Source of the DNA: Delphinus delphis
Lineage: Eukaryota > Chordata > Mammalia > Artiodactyla > Delphinidae
DNA: 64,000 nt
Assembly: GCF_949987515.2 (NCBI RefSeq)
Contig: NC_082689.1
Location: 4,840,001 to 4,904,000, forward strand
Reading direction: 5' to 3'
How positions within the stretch are numbered: the first letter of the stretch is position 1; every line of letters starts with the position of its first letter. A model generated the notes under the pieces. It was not told where the DNA came from. It was given only the letters and a program-made list of their open reading frames with translations, and ran no database searches. Shown here one piece after another: positions 25,401 to 38,925 of this stretch. The position numbers were made by a program, and so were the translations under genes.

Positions 25401-26557
25401 TTTAGTTTGCGTGTACTTAAAAAAAAAAAAAGGACCAAAAAATCCTTCTCTTGTTGTCAGCTCATCATGATGGGAATCCTCTGTTCTGGCTTCTCCTACT
25501 GTGATCAACTCATCTTTGTTTATTTCCGACCCACAGACTTCCACAAAGGATCTGTGAGCACTGACAGCTTGTGTGTGTTTGTGTCAGAAGGACTGTACCC
25601 TGCAGGATGGCTTTTGAGTCAACTGTGCCCCGTCTAGGATGTCAATGTCTAGAGTAAACCCAGGTCTACTCAATTTTAGCAAGTTCATTCTTGTGGAAGC
25701 TGGAGTTACAACCTGAGAACTCTCTTTGGAAAAATGATCTGGTTTGTGGGAAGTAGGCAAGTCCATCAGAATACCCAGTGTCTCCTATCACTTCCGCCTC
25801 AAGGGCGAAGAAACCCAGCCAACCTGGCTCCCTCATCAAAGTTGCTGCATTTTAGGAATATCATCCAGGAAGATGGTCCAGTTCTTGGTTTTTCCCATTT
25901 GCTCTAATGAACTGCTCAGCTTACTGATTTAGAGGAACGTACCAACTAGTTTACTAGCAAGGAAGTTCAATTAAGAAGTCCTTCCTGTTAGAAGGAATTA
26001 CTGTTGATTATGGAATTTTGATGGAATGGATGATGGAGACTTCTGATTTTCTTTCCTTTCACTGAAGGGAGCTGCCAAACTTGTAACAAGGGGTAGATGA
26101 GGAGTGCTGCTGAAATGGTCACAAATAGGAGAGCCAAGAGTGACCCACAAGAGTCACACCCGACAGCTTTCATAATCTCCCCTAGCTTTCCCCTCTAGAC
26201 ACCTCCAAATAATACAAAATCACACGAATCACACGAGAAAGCCCCTGTGGACAAGAAGCAAGCCATGGTGGTAGCTCCTTGGCCATCATGGGTTTCTTGC
26301 CAGTCATGTGTGCACCATCGCATCTAACATGGAGTAACCAGCATGTTAACTGTGCCCAAGGAGAGAGGAAGGGTGAGAACATCCTGGTGATAAGACACTT
26401 AAACCACAAAACTGCTCTCCTAATCGTGCTGTGCAAAATCCCCAAATTACCACTGATGCCCCAAACTGCCCAACCCTCCACATGACCCAATGGTCACGAT
26501 GAACCCGAGCTGTGATACACCTGTGGACTGCCTTCTTGTAAAAATGAGTACGCAGGG

Positions 26558-26869
26558 CGCTTCCCTGGTGGCACAGTGGTTGAGAATCCACCTGCCAATG
26601 CAGGGGACACGGGTTCGAGCCCTGGTCCGGGAAGATCCCACATGCCGTGGAGCAACTAAGCCCGTGCGCCACAACTACTGAGCCCGCATGCTGCAACTAC
26701 TGAAGCCCATGCGCCTAGAGCCCGTGCTCTGCAACAAGAGAAGCCACCACAATGAGAAGCTCGCGAACCACAAGAAGAGTAGCCCCCGCTCGCTGCAATT
26801 AGAGAAAGCCGACGTGCAGCAACGAAGACCCAACACAGCCAAAAATAAATAAATTTATGTATATATAAA
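26558..26869 (+). mobile_element. Long-form CHR SINE, sense
   Basis: A longer CHR variant (about 310 bp) that continues past the tRNA-like head through gagcaactaagcccgtgcgc and ends gccaaaaataaataaattt. It is flanked by a 17-bp TSD, aaaatgagtacgcaggg, at 26541-26557 and 26870-26886, with one mismatch. Confidence 0.95.
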
Positions 26870-26889
26870 AAAATGAGTATGCAGGGAAA

Positions 26890-29585
26890 ATGTTGTACAA
26901 TGCTCCTGCGTAATCATTCTTCATTTCCTCTCCAAAGTCTTCCAAAATATCAACTAATTAATAAAAATTTTTTCAGAAGATAAAAGGTAACTGATCAATT
27001 ACAGCAACATCTGTTTTCTTAGCATCTAAGTGAAAACAAAACTTTGTTTTGTGACTAATTCAATCACTACCACTGGTGTTTCAGGTTGTTGTAAATAGAA
27101 GACATTTAATGAAAGAGTGATGCTTTTTGTGGCATTTTATTAAATAAGATAACCATTACCTATTAAACCTGCAGAATCTACAATGAAGTTCTGCAACATG
27201 TTAGCTTCCCCCAACCTTTACAACTCAATGCTGTGCTGTCTTTCTTCTGGACCACCCATGCCTCTCTTAAATATTCTGCCTGAAATCCTAGGTACAGTCT
27301 CTGGTGCAAGTCTTCTTCCCATATTAAGGCTATGAATGCCTTGGGGTGAGAGAGAAACTGAGTTTTAATTCTCTCGTCTCCCATGGAGCCAAACACACAG
27401 TGCTTCCTCTGTGCTTGTTGCTTAATATTTGATGAAAGAATAAAATGATTCACAATGTCAGGTTCTTCTCTGAAAGAATGAAGGAAAACTAAGTCCTGTC
27501 TGGCCTCTGCAACTTGAAGTTAATGTAATTTGTAAACATGTTGGAGACCTCATCTCTGATGGCTTAGTGGGTACAGCTGTGATGGGCAATTTTTCTACTG
27601 TAATGGACAGAGGCCAGTTGTGACTTTTTCTCTACAGGATAGTATTTCAATATCTATCCAGGATCAACCATACAATGAGTCTATAAAGACCCAGAATGAA
27701 CAACCAGGGCGTGGAGATGAGAAGGATAAAATAAATTTCCTTCTGACCTTTAGTAAAAAGCACCATGAACCCAAGGGGACCAAAAAAACCAAAAAACCAA
27801 AAAACAAAAAACCTCACAAAAAAGAAACAAAAAAACCCCACCACCACCAACAACAGGATTTCTGCATACCCTCCTGTATAATCAGATTGGGTAAATCCAG
27901 ACTGGCCCTGCATTTTTAAAGAAAGATCTTTGCTACACAACTTCTAGATGTGATGATCTGTATAAAAGTCAGTGTCTTTACATGGAATCTGAGAAATATC
28001 AAGGAAGCCACTCTGCCTGCCCCACTCCTAGATTCAAAAGCCGCTCCACACACCTCAAAGACTTGCTTTTTGCCTGGTGGAAAGAGTTTGAGGCAGAGAA
28101 TCAAGAGACAGTTCTGTCACCTACCAGCAACCTGACCCTGGACAAGAAAGCCACTTAACCTCTCTCTACTTCTGCCTTTTCACTGGGGAAACAGGAAAAT
28201 TAACACTGGATGCAAACTTGCATGAATGTTATAAAACTAACGAGAACCACCAGATTGGGGAACCACAGAACTGGGACCGCAGAGACCACGGGTACATTTC
28301 AGCCGCAATAACCTCACTCCTGAACCCTGGATAAGAAGGTACCCAGAAAGGAGGGTGATTCAAAGGCAATGCCAAAAGACAGCAAGTCATTAGAGATCTG
28401 CAAAATCCCCACTACCCAAGAGCTTTCCAGGCACACACCCTTCAACTTGGTTCTGGCCATGAACCCAGGGCCCCTGGGGCTAGCATCCTTCTAGAACCCG
28501 GATTCCGCTACAGTGGCCCAACCAGTGCTGGACTTGCTACAGGAGACCAGGAACCTTGCCTCTCAGGACAGCCCCGGCTCTTACAAAGTTTTCCTTTTAG
28601 TATCTGAACCAAAATCCACCTCCTTGAAACTTCCACCCATTGGTCCCAATGAAACCCATCAGGGCCACCCAGGATGATTCGGGACTCTCTTTCCATGGTT
28701 TGAACACAATTAGGATGCCCCCATGCCTCTTGTGCTGTGTCACCATCTTGCTTACCGACACGTGGACTGGCTTCTGTTGATCTACGATCATCACTGAGAT
28801 CAGCATCCAGATCTGAACATACCCATTTTCTTAAATATAACTAATAATCCTGAGCAAATCAAATCCAATTTAAAATCAAGACTGTCACTGATATTTTAAC
28901 ATCTGTTGTTCCCAATGGTCTATTAAATAAGAATACAAGTAGTATTCGGGATTCAGAAGTTTTGTTGAAAAAGGTTAATAATACCACCTTCACATTTTTA
29001 ATGGTAAGGCTGGAGGGTGCTGATTTCCAAGAAGCTTACCTCAAAGTTAAACTCAACGGTGAAGTCCCTATTTCTGACGTTCTTAACGAACAGTCGTTTT
29101 CCCAGAGAAAAACATCACAAAGGTGCATATCATTACAAACAGGGCCACAGAATTTGAAAAACTCTCACATATTTTTAGAGACTGTATGTATGGAAAGAAC
29201 AGATCTAAACCTGGGGGAGCCTCCAAGTAGGTAGATAGGGGGCCAGATGCCCGGTGATGCGGAATGTGCTGGAGAAGTACAGAGGATCCTCCAGCAGTTA
29301 GCATGGCAGCCCTTCACCTGCCCAGGTCTCAGTCCTGGGAACACCTAGGCACACACCCACCTGTCTGAGGCACTTCTGCTTTAAATGACATACGTCACCC
29401 ACACTAGCTTGTACCTGTCCATTCTTCCACACTTACCTAAGGAAGGGGCTGGAATACTTTACAATACTGACTCTTTTAATGAGAGTAATAATTATATGTG
29501 AGCCCAGTGACCATGCTGGAACTCAAAATACTCATAAAGGAATTCTTCAGTCATAGATTCTACTCCGATAATTCACCAGACTCAT
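26890..29585. other. AGAP1: Mostly unique intron
   Basis: A MIR relic lies near 28105-28250 and an A-rich AAAACC-type low-complexity run at 27780-27850. No exon or long credible frame. Confidence 0.5.
28105..28250 (+). mobile_element. MIR SINE
   Basis: The MIR core is seen as gttctgtcacctaccagcaa, ccacttaacctctctctact and cttttcactggggaaacagg. Confidence 0.6.
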
Positions 29586-29598
29586 TCCATTCATTTTA

Positions 29599-31316
29599 TT
29601 TAAATTTTTAAATTTTATTTATTTTTTTATATAACAGGTTCTTATTAGTCATCCATTTTATACCCATCAGTGTATACATGTCAATCCCAATCTCCCAATT
29701 CATCCCACCACCACCACACCGCCCCCCCCACCCCCACCCTGTGGCTTTCCCCCCTTGGTGTCCATACGTTTGTTCTCTACATCTGTGTCTCAGTTTCTGC
29801 CCTGCAAACCGGTTCATTTGTACCATTTTTCTAGGTTCCACATACATGCGTTAATATGCGATATTTGTTTTTCTCTTTCTGACTTACTTCACTCTGTATG
29901 ACAGTCTCTAGGTCATTCCATGTCTCAACAAATGACTCAATTTCATTCCATTTTATGGCTGAGTAATATTCCATTGTATATATGTACCACATCTTTTTTA
30001 TCCATTCGTCTGTCGATGGGCATTTAGGTTGCTTCCATGACCTGGCTATTGTAAATAGTGCTGCAATGAACACTGGGGTGCATGTGTCTTTTTGAATTAT
30101 GGTTTTCTCTGGGTATATGCCCAGTAGTGGGATTGCTGGGTCATATAGTAATTCTATTTTTAGATTTTTAAGGAACCTCCATACTGTTCTCCATAGTGGC
30201 TGTATCAATTTACATTCCCACCAACAGTGCAAGAGGGTTCCCTTTTCTCCACACCCTCTCCAGCGTTCGTCGTTTGTAGATTTTCTGATGATGCCCATTC
30301 TGACTGGTGTGAGGTGATACCTCATTGTAGTTTTGATTTGCATTTCTCTAATAATTAGTGATGTTGAGCAGCTTTTCATGTGCTTCTTGGCCATCTGTAT
30401 GTCTTCTATGGAGAAATGTCTATTTAGGTCTTCTGCCCATTTTTGGATTGGGTTGTTTGTTTTTTTAATATTGAGCTGCATGAGCTGTTTATACATTTTG
30501 GAGATTAATCCTTTGTCCGTTGATTCGTTTGCAAATATTTTCTCCCATTCTGAGGGTTGTCTTTTCGTCTTGTTTATGGTTTCCTTTGCTGTGCAAAAGC
30601 TTTGAAGTTTCATTAGGTCCCATTTGTTTATTTTTGTTTTTATTTCCATTACTCTAGGAGGTGGATCAAAAAAGATCTTGCTGTGATTTATGTCAAAGAG
30701 TGTTCTTCCTATGTTTTCCTCTAAGAGTTTTATAGTGTCTAGTCCTACATTTAGGTCTCTAATCCATTTTGAGTTTATTTTTGTGTATGGTATTAGGGAG
30801 TGTTCTAATTTCATGCTTTTACATGTAGCTGTCCAGTTTTCCCAGCACCACTTACTGAAGAGACTGTCTTTTCTCCATTGTATATCCTTGCCTCCTCTGT
30901 CATAGATTAGTTGACCATAAGTGTGTGGGTTTATCTCTGGGCTTTCTACCTTGTTCCATTGATCTATGTTTCTGTGCCAGTACCATATTGTCTTGATTAC
31001 TGTAACTTTGTAGTATAGTCTGAAGACAGGGAGTCTGATTCCTCCAGCTCTGTTTTTTTCCCTCAAGACTGCTTTGGCTATTTGGGGTCTTTTGTGTCTC
31101 CATACAAATTTTAAGATTTTTCGTTCTAGTTCCATAAAAAATGTCATTGGTAATTTGATAGGGATTGCATTGAATCTGTAGATTGCTTTGGGTAGTAGAG
31201 TCATTTTCACAATATTGATTCTTCCAATCCAAGAACATGGTATATCTCTCCATGTATTTGTATCATCTTTAATTTCTTTCATCAGTGTCATAGTTTTCTG
31301 CATACAGGTCTTTTGT
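29599..31316 (-). mobile_element. Young 5'-truncated L1 with a residual ORF2 C-terminus
   Basis: A 1.72-kb antisense L1 fragment flanked by a perfect 12-bp TSD, ccattcatttta, at 29587-29598 and 31317-31328. It keeps the ORF2 C-terminal half, open for about 495 codons down to a stop at 29831-29833, then the 3' untranslated region and poly-A (T-rich at 29600-29640). It includes the cysteine-containing C-terminal segment (residues near [20 protein letters not shown]) but lacks the endonuclease and most of the reverse transcriptase, so it cannot mobilise itself. The open frame begins about 37 codons outside the element, in flanking intron and SINE sequence, so its apparent start is not biological. 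The uninterrupted frame and clean TSD indicate recent insertion. Confidence 0.95.
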
Positions 31317-31380
31317 CCATTCATTTTAAATTGTAAGTATAAGAAAATGATCGTTCTTAATTTAGGTGATAGCATTTTCT

Positions 31381-31711
31381 TTTTTAAAAAATTTATTTTA
31401 TTTATTTTTTCATTTATTTTTGGCTGCATTGGGTCTTTGTTGCTGCACGCGGGCTTTCTCTAGTTGTGGAGGCTACTCCTTGTTGTGCACGGGCTTCTCA
31501 TTGTGGTGGCTTCTCTTGTTGTGGAGCACGGGCTCTAGGCGCGCGGGCTTCAGTAGTTGTGGCTCGCAGGCTCTATAGCACTGGCTCGGTAGTTGTAGCA
31601 TACAGGCTTAGTTGCTCCGCCGCATGTGGGATCTTCCCGGACCAGGGATCAACCTGTGTCCCTTGCATTGGCAGGTGGATTCTTAACCTCTGCGCCACCA
31701 GGGAAGTCCCA
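31381..31711 (-). mobile_element. Long-form CHR SINE, antisense
   Basis: Antisense long CHR with its A/T-rich tail at the left and gccaccagggaagtccc at the right. The TSD is aggtgatagcattttct at 31364-31380 and 31712-31728 (one mismatch). It lies only about 50 bp from the young L1. Confidence 0.95.
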
Positions 31712-31729
31712 AGGTGACAGCATTTTCTC

Positions 31730-34250
31730 CCATTCTGTGTAGAACTACTGTTCTTCTGCAGAAAAGAACTACTAAAATCGAGTCCGATGAGGGCCAGGGC
31801 AGTGAGAAATTCATGGAAGGAAGATCCTTATTTCCATCAGGAGCACCAAGGATCCCCAGGTGGACAGAGAGTTTCTGGCTTTTCAGGCAGCATAAATACT
31901 GATGATACACTTTAGCCTTTACTTTCTGAACAAAGATGCCACAAAGGTAAGGAATATCCAGCGCTAGAACCTCTGTGCTCAGCTAAGAGACTGGGAAGGG
32001 CGTGGGGGCTCCCTTTCGGACTTGGCTGGGCGACGGCTCAGAAGTGCATCTGGGGAGCTCTGACCCCTCCCTCGGTGGGGTTCAGGCCAGGCCCTCGGGG
32101 GCCACGGTGGACAGAGGCTTCTGGTCTACCGTGCTGATGAAAGATCAGCGGACAGACGTGCCCAGGGGCTTGTAAGAGGCACCGTGAAAGGTGTGGGCAG
32201 CACACGGCTTCCACTGGCTCACCTCCACCTGCCCTCCAACGCCCTCAGAGGCAGGCCTGGGCGGTGGCAGCAGTAGTTCTCACACCCTTTGGCTTCTGGT
32301 TGGGTCTGGTCAAGGAGGTGGTGGCATGAGACCAGAGGCAGGGAGGAGAGTGAGGTTAGGTGCCTCCCCTGTGCCCCCTCACCCTTTGGGTCACTGGGGT
32401 GGCACATGTCCCTCTGTTGAAGGACACAGCTCCTGATGGAGACCTCCCCCAGACACCGCCTTCTCTGGGTCCTCATAACCGGCCCCTCCTTTCCCCATCA
32501 CCCCACTGGGAGTCTGCACCATCCCTATAGCTCTTCCCACACCGTGCCCACACCTCTGTAGATAGTCCCTGTGGAAAATTCCTATCAACGACCCAGTTGA
32601 GGGTGCCATGTTTTTCCCGGGACCCTGACTGAAATAGCTGAATTTTATTTTTCTTATACTCTAAAGAGATTTGAGTCTAGTCATCTGTTCCAATGGGGTA
32701 TATCAAAAACTACACAATCCACCTACTTTATGGACACCATCTAGAGAACTTTTTGCATCTGCAATTGCGACTTTCCAGCACGAGGTCAAACAAAAGAGAA
32801 TATACTGGTAATAACAAGTCATAGTGCTTTGCAGGAAAAAGAAATATTTTTTTACCATCAAAATGAAACAGCCCTCTAAAAATATACAACTAGCTTTCAT
32901 TTCAAGAAGAGAAGGCTTAGTGTTGATGGTTCCCACAATACACTTTGATTAATAAGAGTTGCTAAGAGTACTAAAAAACATTGTATATCATTGAATCGAA
33001 AATGATCTCAATTGAACGATGCCTTCTGACTTCAGGGATGCGAAAATGTGAAGAAAAGAAAAACAGTGTGTCTTGGATACAATCAATACAGCCTGTCTCC
33101 GAAAAACGACTCATTTATAGGTCGGCAGGTAACCTTTCCTCCGGAAAAATGATACGTTCTCTTTTTATCGAGAACTTGTCTTATTTTCTGTTGGAAAGAC
33201 GTCACACTGTGGCATCACAGAGACAGTCCTCTGAACTACAAAGTGAGGCCCGGCTTCCTCTCTAATCATTAGTGTTGAACTTCTGAACACACACAACCAC
33301 CACTCATCGTTCATGCCTGAGATGCTGTTGTGGTTTCTAAATTGGGTGTTTCTTTGGTGGCCGGGAGTCTGTCTTTCTGTCTGCATCACTGCCTCAGCAG
33401 TAAGGCCCTTTAATGAAAGGGTCTCTGGTTGGTTTGGGGTTGAGGATATGACTCAGCCTCGTCACAGGCTATTGCTTGGAGCACACAGTACAACCTCAGT
33501 AACTCAGGCGGTGGAAGATGGAAACATCTCAGGCGTCCGACAAGCTTACAGTCACTTGGCAAGTTTTCTGCAAACTCACTGGATGACCGGGATGCTGATT
33601 TGAACCCGCAGCCCGATTAAACACGCAACCACTACTGATTTACTTTCAGTCTGTATCTTACTCACACAGCTTTCACTATGTCAGTAGGTGGGTGGGATGA
33701 TTAGAATGTGTAAAATGTGTGTAATGTAGTGAAGGGTGGACTTGATCCCCAGTTTCTACCAAGTGGCAGACACTTTTGAAAAACGTCATTGGTTGGAAAC
33801 ACATGACAGACACGGTACGATATTTATCCGTGAAATGGGCATGAGGCCTTTCCATAGAGCAAATCTTACTCTTCCCCTGGGTATGTGGGGCACAGGTTCC
33901 CCACCCTGCTGAGAGGCCATGCATCTTCCTGGCTTTACCTCAGTCCTTTTGTTGGTGGGGTGTGGCCATCTATGCATGGCTGGGGGCTTTTTGCTGAAGT
34001 TGTTGGAAGGTGTCTCATCAATGCTTGGCATCTGTGGCCGATTTCTTTTCCAAAGGGGAAGGTCAGTGGTGTCTGGGTGGGTGCTTTGATCCATAATCAT
34101 TATTTTTCACCACTGCTGATATAATAGAATCACCCTCATTTATCATAACAGGAGAGAATGGGTTTTTATTGGCTAAACTTGTTAGCAGGGAGCTATGGGA
34201 AGCAAAATGGTAAGAAATGTGGTGAAGAAGGGCTTTCAGACTCCTCCCTG
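31730..34250. other. AGAP1: Unique intron
   Basis: No repeat I can name, except possible old fragments near 32480-32640. The several 70-100 codon frames show no recognisable protein. Confidence 0.45.
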
Positions 34251-34254
34251 CCAC

Positions 34255-34380
34255 CGTGGGAGCCCCAGCAAGCTCCCTGACACTCTGAACCCCAGTCTCC
34301 TCGTTATAAATGAAAACGCCACCAACCAACTCACAGGATTACGGGAAATGACACAGAGCGTGTACTGTAAACTCTGTTCC
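34255..34380 (+). mobile_element. MIR SINE fragment (weak)
   Basis: Diverged MIR core with cagtctcctcgttataaatg and then caggattacgggaaatgaca. Boundaries uncertain. Confidence 0.4.
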
Positions 34381-35249
34381 TTCCCCGCTAACATATACGT
34401 TGTGGGTCTACGGGCTCATCTTTCGATATTAGGAGGGAACAGGCACTTTCTTTAACAGTGAGACTTACAGTTTGAACAAAAGAGTATTCAGAAAAAGTGT
34501 GGCAGAAATAGAGAAAAAGGGTATCAGTTATGAGGGTATTTCTAGCGTATATGGAATCCTTGTTGAAACCAGATTCTTTTACTACTTTTGGTCTCACCAA
34601 TGATTATTCATGTTATACAACCATGTTTGGGAATTTTAATTTTCCTCTGAAGTATCTGTTTAACTTGTTTATTGAAACTACATTAATTTCACCTCCCACA
34701 ATGTGTGTGTACGTGTGCATGCGTGTGTATCTCTACTTGCATCCATGGAATAAAAGAACACAAGTCCATCAGAAGGGGCCGCTTCTGAAAGATCCCATCG
34801 GGCCATCGCTGAGAGTAAAACCCGACTTCAACAAGTCAAAGGAGAAGCAAGACAAACTGTGTCAGCGGGAATACTAATTCAGCTCACAAAACAAAAAGAG
34901 TGACGGACGCTAACAGAAGGGGCGTTTATCATCACACGTCGCTGAAAGTCAGCATCGGAGTGGCTGTCGCACTAGAGTTAAGTCTACCGGTGTCAGGGGA
35001 GATTCCTAAGTTAGGAGGCGCCGATCTTTTTTGGAGGAAGACAACATGGCACAGCTCGGCTGGAGCAGACACCTCGACCCCAGGTTGCCGGGGTCGGGGA
35101 AGACCAAACAACTTGACCAGATGTCACGAAGGGGACACCAGCGGCACCATCGACCAGGCCACAACCGCCAGGAGGTAAGACAGCTGCTGTGGTTGAACAG
35201 TCTCGAGAATCAGTGAGTGAAGAGAGGGTCCCCTAGCACCGCCTCGTTA

Positions 35250-35590
<341 letters not shown>

Positions 35591-35773
35591 TACAAAGTAG
35601 ACTTCGCACAAGTACTACAGCAACGTTCCTCCAGTGCCACATCACGCTCCGCAAATAACCCCTGGGCCGGAGGCCCAGAGCATCCCGTGTCAGAGGTCAC
35701 AGCGCCCCTGCAGTTCAAAGGCAGGCTCTCCTCTTGGCGTCATCCTTACGCTCTGGAGAATTTAAAGTTCTCT

Positions 35774-36196
35774 CTCTCTCTCTTTTTTATTTTTTAGGCC
35801 TGTGCTTCTCCAACTTTTTTTTTTTTAATTTTTACTGGAGTCTAGTTGATTTAAAATGTTGTTAGTTTCCGCTGCACAGCGAAGTGAGTCAGTTATACAT
35901 ACACATATATACACTCTTTTTTAGATTCTTTTCCCATACAGGTCATTACAGAGTACTGAGTAGAGTTCCCTGTGCTCTACAGCAGGTCCTTATTAGTTAT
36001 CTATTTTATATATAGTAGTGTGTATATGTCAATCCCAATCTCCCAATTTATCCCTCCTCCCTTCCCCCCCGATAACCACAGTTTGTTTTCTACATCTGTG
36101 ACCCTATTTCTGTCTTGTAAATAAGCATTCGTACCATTTTTTTTTGATTCCACATATAAGCAGTATCCTATGATACTTCTTTCTCTGTCTTACTTA
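35774..36196 (-). mobile_element. L1 3' end, antisense, with extra tail sequence
   Basis: An antisense L1 3' untranslated region runs from about 35815 to 36196 (gttccctgtgctctacagca, tatatagtagtgtgtatatg). It is preceded on the plus strand by its poly-T, then about 20 bp of non-L1 sequence (ggcctgtgcttctccaac) and a second T-rich run. The outer flanks share taaagttctct at 35763-35773 and 36197-36207, consistent with a TSD enclosing the extra segment. It lies about 230 bp upstream (in the gene) of the AGAP1 exon. Confidence 0.75.
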
Positions 36197-36782
36197 TAAA
36201 GTTCTCTATTTTGCATAATTGGAGTTCTGGAAAAGGAAAGCGGGAGGTGGGAAGCTTTTTCCTTATTTTTCTCTTCCCATAATTACTGTGATATATTAGG
36301 AATGAAGTAAAGACTCTTAGGAATACACGTGAAAGTGTCATCTTAAATGGGGTTGATTCCGTGTGTGTACACACAAGATAAAGGCATTCCTGATTCTCTG
36401 TCCTCTACCCCCAACGTTATGTATGGCTGTACGTTAGTTTATTAGTAGTGAAAATCGGCATGCCACCTCCCTCTCTCACTGATGTCCAGCAATAGGGTTG
36501 GATTCACAGAAGCTACTTACAAAATTTTAAAACCAGTGCACAAACGTGATCATTCACTGGAAGTGAAACTCTCAATTTATTATGTCTGTTTTTACTTTAT
36601 CAGAGAGAAGAACAGAATGCATGAAAACACCTGAAATGAACATGAAATTCAACAGAACGGAAAAGTACCCAGAGAAAGTGATGGGGGAACACCATCTAAA
36701 CACCTCCAAAGTTCTAAGAATTCTGTATTTCATGATTCAGCGTCTTTGTAACTCAAAAGACAGAACGTTCTGTGCGATATAT

Positions 36783-37340
36783 TTCATTCATTCAACAAAT
36801 ATTTTTTGAGCGCCTACTGTGGGCCACCACTTTTCCAGATGTTTGGGATCCATCACTGAGAAAGACAGATAAAGGTTCCCGTCTGAGTGGCACTGACACA
36901 GTAGTGGGGCCACAACCCACAGCTCATCACGAGGTGGTGAGAGCTGGAGAGGGAAAAGGAGGGCGCGAAGGGTGGACACTGGGGAGGCGGCAGCACGGTG
37001 AGGGGGAGTTGCCATTTTAAATGACAGGGTGGGTCTCACTGAGAAAGTGACGCGTGAGGCAATAGTTGAAGATGGTAAAGGCGTGAGAAGGTGAATGTGC
37101 ACCTCGGGGAGGAGGAAGTTGTCAGAACCTGGCCCGAACACCAGGTGTGCGCGCCTGGTGTGTTCCAGAAGCAGAGGGGGGTGCCAGTGGCCGGGGCCAG
37201 TTGAGGATGGGAGACTCACAGCAAATGGCACTGGAGAGAGGAAGGGGCTTGGCCACTATCTAGAGCCCTGGCTTTTACTCTGGGGGAAATGAGGAGCCTG
37301 GCAGGATTTTCAACAGAAGGATGACATGATTTCAAATATA
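36783..37340 (+). mobile_element. Ancient LINE (L2-type) fragment
   Basis: The start tcattcaacaaatatttttt gagcgcctac, the middle ggtgtgttccagaagcag and the end gcaggattttcaacagaagg are typical of a widespread ancient LINE fragment that repeatedly gives short false frames. Family assignment is from memory. Confidence 0.5.
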
Positions 37341-37344
37341 AAGA

Positions 37345-38685
37345 TACTCGAAATCAAAATGAATTTAAAATCTTTTCATTTTCTGATGCTCTAGGACATT
37401 TTATCATGTACTGAGAACTGTCAAAGAACACAGTATCTTTTTAGCTACAAATATGGTTCCAGGAATGCCCTAGGATGCAAATTCCTGATATCCTAAGACC
37501 AGTGATCCCATCCCATCTCTGCACGGTCAGAAGGACCAACCTTCTTTCCATATCCCCGTCACCTGTGGAGCAAAGGCCTCTGGGAGCCTGTCCTGGGAGG
37601 GGTGTGAAGAGTCAACCCACGGCTCCTGCAGGAGAACCTGCCTCATGGAGTCTGGGGCTCCAGGTTGCATCTTTATCCACAAAGTGGCCATTTATTCTGC
37701 ATTCTCTTTCCAACTTCCCACCTGCTCTCCACCGAAGCCACACTCAACCTGGGTCCGATCCTTACCCCCCAGGCCTGGACGGTACAGCTAACTGCAGGAG
37801 GGCTCTCTCCTGCTGGCTTGCCACCTTTTAAGTTGTCCCAGTCTTCCGCAATACGAATCTTCTAAAAGTGGCAATTCTTACATACATTTTTTTAAAAAAT
37901 GCTAGATCCTACTGAATATCAGATGAAAGCTGTAGGCATCCCAGAAAAAGAAAAAAAAAAGGCTAGTCTAGTTAATACTTGTGCGCAATTTCAGAGGGTT
38001 CAGAAGCTGCCTGATGTTGCTAAGAGGTCCAGGGACCCCAAGACCACTGGCTGATCGTAAAGCAACCCTTTCACATGTTAGTCAATGCTCAAACCTTACA
38101 ATGAATATTTTTGTACATTTCAAGTATTTGCTGCCCAGGTTTCAAAAGTCTTCACCCTCTGACTGCATCCTCTCTGACTCTGAAGTGTTAAGAACCCATC
38201 CTGTGCCGGGTGTGGTGACAGGCCATGGGGAAACAATGGTCCCAATGACCCTCCAATCGCGGAGGCAGATGAGGGGCGCAGGCAGAGACAGCTGCCCTCT
38301 GCTGCAGCACGGCTGGCGTTTCATTATTTCACTCTGTCCCTCAGGTGTCCCCTCAATTCAATGCACAATGTTCATTCCCAACTACGCCTCTTAATCCTTA
38401 TGTCACAATCTCTCCCAAGCTAACATTTCTCATCTCTGAACCCCTACTGATCCTAGAGCTGGCGCTTCCTGCCCTTGGCCGTCTGTCCGTTACCTGGATG
38501 TAGCTGGCATGGTTGTTTCCCAGGGCAGCTAAAGGTGCTCACCCCCGTCCTGAGCCGCCCGATGCTGGGCACGCCGTGGATGCAGCATTATAATAGGGAC
38601 ACCTGGGTCCCTTCCATCATCCAGCAGTTCTTTAAGGTGGGTACCAATATCTCTTTTTAAGATGCTCAGAATATATACATAAGCT
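37345..38685. other. AGAP1: Unique intron
   Basis: No exon or clear repeat. Small frames only. Confidence 0.45.
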
Positions 38686-38689
38686 ATAC

Positions 38690-38925
38690 GGTCATATAGC
38701 AGGCTTCCGTATATGTGAGGTGGCTCTATTTCTGGGTTCTCTATTCTTCTCCAATAATCTGTTCACCTATCTGTGTTCTATCAGCACACGGTCCTGAACG
38801 CTACGGCACTTTAGTCATCTCGGTAGCTCATAAGGTAGGGCAAGTCCCCACACTTCGTTATTCTTCACAATTGTCTTAGGTCTTGTTGGCTGTTCTGAGC
38901 ACACAACTTTGTGTATTCATCCAAA
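38690..38925 (-). mobile_element. Old antisense L1 ORF2 fragment
   Basis: Text such as tctatttctgggttctctat and the following ccaataatctgttcacctat is a decayed antisense L1 ORF2 segment. Confidence 0.55.

Noticed and set aside
29831..31429. 532-codon minus-strand open frame, the longest in the window
   Set aside because: It is the C-terminal half of L1 ORF2. Its apparent start lies in flanking DNA and the element is 5'-truncated, so it is not a host gene.
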